From assembly GCF_022539315.1 (NCBI RefSeq), contig NC_066313.1, forward strand, positions 27,689,059-27,753,058: 64,000 nucleotides of DNA, in the 5' to 3' direction. The notes beneath the pieces are model-generated. The model did not search any database, had not been told where the DNA came from, and saw only the letters and a list, made by a program, of their open reading frames with translations. The first letter of the stretch is position 1. Every line of letters starts with the position of its first letter. Source of the stretch: Serinus canaria (Eukaryota; Chordata; Aves; Passeriformes; Fringillidae). Of the stretch, positions 61,495 to 64,000 are shown piece after piece. A program made the translations under genes and the position numbers.

Positions 61495-62595
61495 TGTCCC
61501 AGTTTCAGCTGTGTAGAGTTAATTTCCTTCCTAGCTTTTTCAATGCTGTGTTGGCAGGATCCAATTTAATTTCCTTTCGGGAAGGAAATGAAATCTTGTG
61601 ATTTCAATGAGGATCAATTGGGCAAGCTTTGGTGCACGTCCCTGCACTTGATGGCATGCCATGCCTTTTGATGGCTTTTAGTATAACCAAGATTTTTTTT
61701 TTTAAGTATCCTTGTCATGTCCCTCTTATCTTCCCCTCCAAGTTGTGTCTTCCTCCTTGTTTTTTTCCCTACTTTTGCAACATCTGTGAAGTTACTTTTG
61801 GCCTCTTTTGGTCCTTTGCGCTGCACCTGATGTAATCCATGTCTATTTTCTTGTAGTCACTAAATTTCCCAATTTTTTTTTTTTCTTCCTTCAGTTTCAT
61901 TTCCCTAGGTGGTATCTCCATTCCAGAGTGTTGGTAAGTCCTTTTTTTCTGTTTCAGCCTTCAAGGGGGATAAATTTGGGCAAGCATTGGTGCATGTCCC
62001 TGCACTTAATGGCAAGCCATGCCTTTTGATGGCTTTCAGTATAACCAAGATTTTTTTTTTTAAGTATCCCTGCCATGTCCCTGATATCTTCCCCTCCAAG
62101 TTGTGTCCTTTGATTTGGAAAAAGAATGATGTTGGTTACACACTAATGTTTTGGTTTTTTGCTTTATCGTGAGTCAAAGACTTCTTTCTTTTTTCATGCC
62201 TCATGCTCTGCCAGTGAGGAAGTACACAAAAGAAGCTGGGAGGGAGCATAGCTGGGACAATGGACCCAAACTGAGCAGAGTGGTATTCCACACCATAGAA
62301 CATCATGCCCAGTATTTAAACTGTGGGGAGTTCATGGAACCACAGCTACTCTGGAGTTGGTGAGAGGGTGGTGACCAATTGCATAGCAATACTGAGTGCA
62401 TCACTCTTTGTTTCATCATTATTAATACTTTCTAAAATTATATTTTACTTCATTTTCAATTATTAAACTTCTATCTCAACATACATGTTTTATTTTGATT
62501 CTCCTCCCCATTCCACTGGGCAAGGTGTGGGGGGGAAAGGGGAGGGTGAGTGGCCATGTGCTGTTTTATCTCCTGCTGAGCTTAAACCCGAGACA
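61495..62595 (+). mobile_element. Solo LTR, ERVL type, interrupted by an insert
   Basis: Starts TGTCCCAGTTTCAGCTGTGT and ends AGCTTAAACCCGAGACA, the termini of the same ERVL-like family as the 34950 copy. The LTR body resumes near 62130 ('CATGCTCTGCCAGTGAGG', 'GTATTCCACACCATAGAAC', 'CCCATTCCACTGGGCAAG'). About 570 bases of unrelated sequence with an internal duplication lie between about 61555 and 62130. Without the insert the length would be about 530 bp, in range for the family. No matching target-site duplication was seen. Confidence 0.8.
61620..62107. repeat. Direct repeat, 2 x 130 bp at 358-bp spacing
   Basis: 61620-61749 and 61978-62107 are alike over 130 bases (GGGCAAGCTTTGGTGCACGT... 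ending AAGTTGTGTC) with a modest number of substitutions and identical spacing at both ends, so there is no net indel. This suggests that the insert arose as a tandem duplication of a 358-bp unit whose second copy is incomplete, or that it is a short satellite-like element. Confidence 0.9.
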
Positions 62596-64000
62596 GTCCT
62601 TTTTTGCCAAAGTGGGGCATGAAGGGTTGAGATAAGAATAGATCCAACCAGAGCATGTTGTGAGATTCTTTTTCTTTGTACTTTGATTACCAACACATCA
62701 TCAAATATCACCACAAATAAAGATGCTTGTGGACTTAACTATTCTCATCTTCTTTCCCTGAGAAGTGTGTTCAAGCAAGTATAACTAACTGCATGAGTTA
62801 TTTTCTCAGGATGTAATAGGAGTTATGAAATATAGCAGGGTTTGTGTACACTGTTGCACAGTGAAAGTGGCCTGATAGAGCATGCTCCTCAAACTACATA
62901 AAAAGTTATTAATGTCACTGAGATTCAGCCCCCCTTCCCCTCCATGCTTAACTGTTCACAGAATCAGCTTCTAGGTAATTTAAGACAGTATGTAATAATA
63001 TTTTTGGAATAATCTGAGCAGTGAAAAAATGGATTGTTGTGACAGATATAGAAATAGTAGTACTCTTTCTCAATCACATCCTATTACCAAAGATATAGTT
63101 ATATCATTAATTAAAGCTACATTAAATATTGTAGGGTTATACCTCTGTGTTGTAGTATCATCAGCCAGAAGGATTTCTTCCTTTTCCCATACAGTCCTGC
63201 TAGTATCATAAAACACAAGCTGTGTTTCTTGGTCCTGCAGTATGAGACTCTCACTTTATTCGCTGCCTGGCTACATGCTATTTTTTTGTTGTTTGCAAAA
63301 TCAAATGTTTTGGTTTTATTTTTTTATCATATGGGTAAGATTGGCAGCAAAGAAATTAATTTTATTTAGTCGTTATATGTGAGATTTTGTACAGATGTGC
63401 CAGAGAAAACTCTGCAATTAAATACTTTTATCACCATGTGATAAAATACAATTTCAGGCTGGTTTTAAGGTTTTGCTGACTTGTCTTCTTTCCTTGGTTT
63501 TTCAGTAAACTGTTGAATAGTTAATGAGCAGTATCTTCTACTCAAGAATGTGTGGCAGCCAGCATCCTTTAGTTTTTATTTGCAGCTGTGCTGTAAAGCA
63601 TGCTTCTTTACCTACATGAGAATTTAGAGGTCTATAGCTTTTGCTTCCTTTGCAAAGTATTTTATTGACTGCATTGACAGCAAATATACACAAAATCAAT
63701 ACCTTGAATGTTAGGCATTGCTTAGGTGAAGGACAAACAGCTGTAATTGCTGCATCTCGGTCCACAGCATTGCAAGTAGACTAAACATCCTTTCCTTGAC
63801 TTTATATTCTCTCTATTTCAGCCTCCACCTATCTCTCTTCTGGCTAAGGGAATACACCTGTTGGTCTCCTGTCTGCTATTTCCAGTTCTATCTTCCTTCC
63901 CACCAAAGTAGTTGCATTGTCAAGAGACGAGGACTTAGCTTTATGTCAAAGCATAAAGCTATGTCTTTTTTCTCTTTCACCACTCAACTCCTAATGCTGC
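62596..64000. other. Right edge, no gene recognised
   Basis: AT-rich sequence with no supported exon, RNA gene or clear repeat. Confidence 0.55.

Overview
The window looks like songbird (or at least avian) nuclear DNA. It is AT-rich and intron-dominated. Its interspersed repeats are almost entirely CR1 LINE fragments and solo endogenous-retrovirus LTRs of types seen in birds, and I see no Alu, B1 or L1 sequence. The species cannot be fixed from the sequence.

One protein-coding gene can be read with confidence: the 5' half of an Eph receptor of the EphB class, best matched to EPHB6, on the minus strand. Four coding exons are visible with correct splice sites and continuous phase: 27013-26920 (signal peptide), 16550-16486, 13935-13239 (ephrin-binding domain and start of the Cys-rich region) and 736-581 (Cys-rich/EGF-like). 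Together they encode about 337 N-terminal residues. The fibronectin, transmembrane, kinase-like and SAM exons lie beyond the left edge. The first coding exon has a strong splice acceptor 125 bases upstream of the ATG, so at least one non-coding first exon exists further to the right. The CpG island at about 44.6-46.05 kb is the natural candidate promoter, giving a first intron of about 18 kb.

Layout: 1-580 is partial intron. 581-13238 is exon 4 and a 12.5 kb intron holding CR1 fragments, a TAA microsatellite and an ERVL-type solo LTR. 13239-16550 is exons 3 and 2, separated by an intron with a CR1 copy that ends in 20 perfect TATTC units. 16551-27138 is a 10.4 kb intron followed by the first coding exon. 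27139-44.5 kb is the probable first intron, with an ERVL-type LTR and a CR1. 44.6-46.05 kb is the CpG island. 46.2-64 kb has no recognisable gene; it holds several CR1 fragments, an ERV LTR inserted among them, a second smaller CpG-rich patch (56.1-56.4 kb), a striking 80-nt hairpin at about 57.0 kb, an ERV LTR piece at 60.6 kb, and an ERVL-type LTR disrupted by an insert carrying a 358-bp-offset duplication.

No tRNA, rRNA, CRISPR array or bacterial-type feature was found. In mammals the T-cell receptor beta locus adjoins the 5' side of EPHB6; no TRB V or C segment was recognised in the roughly 37 kb upstream that is visible here. No clearly new multi-gene system is present. The most unusual items are the long hairpin, the orphan CpG patch beside it, the pentanucleotide repeat in an EPHB6 intron, and a kappaB-like site inside a hairpin in the CpG island.
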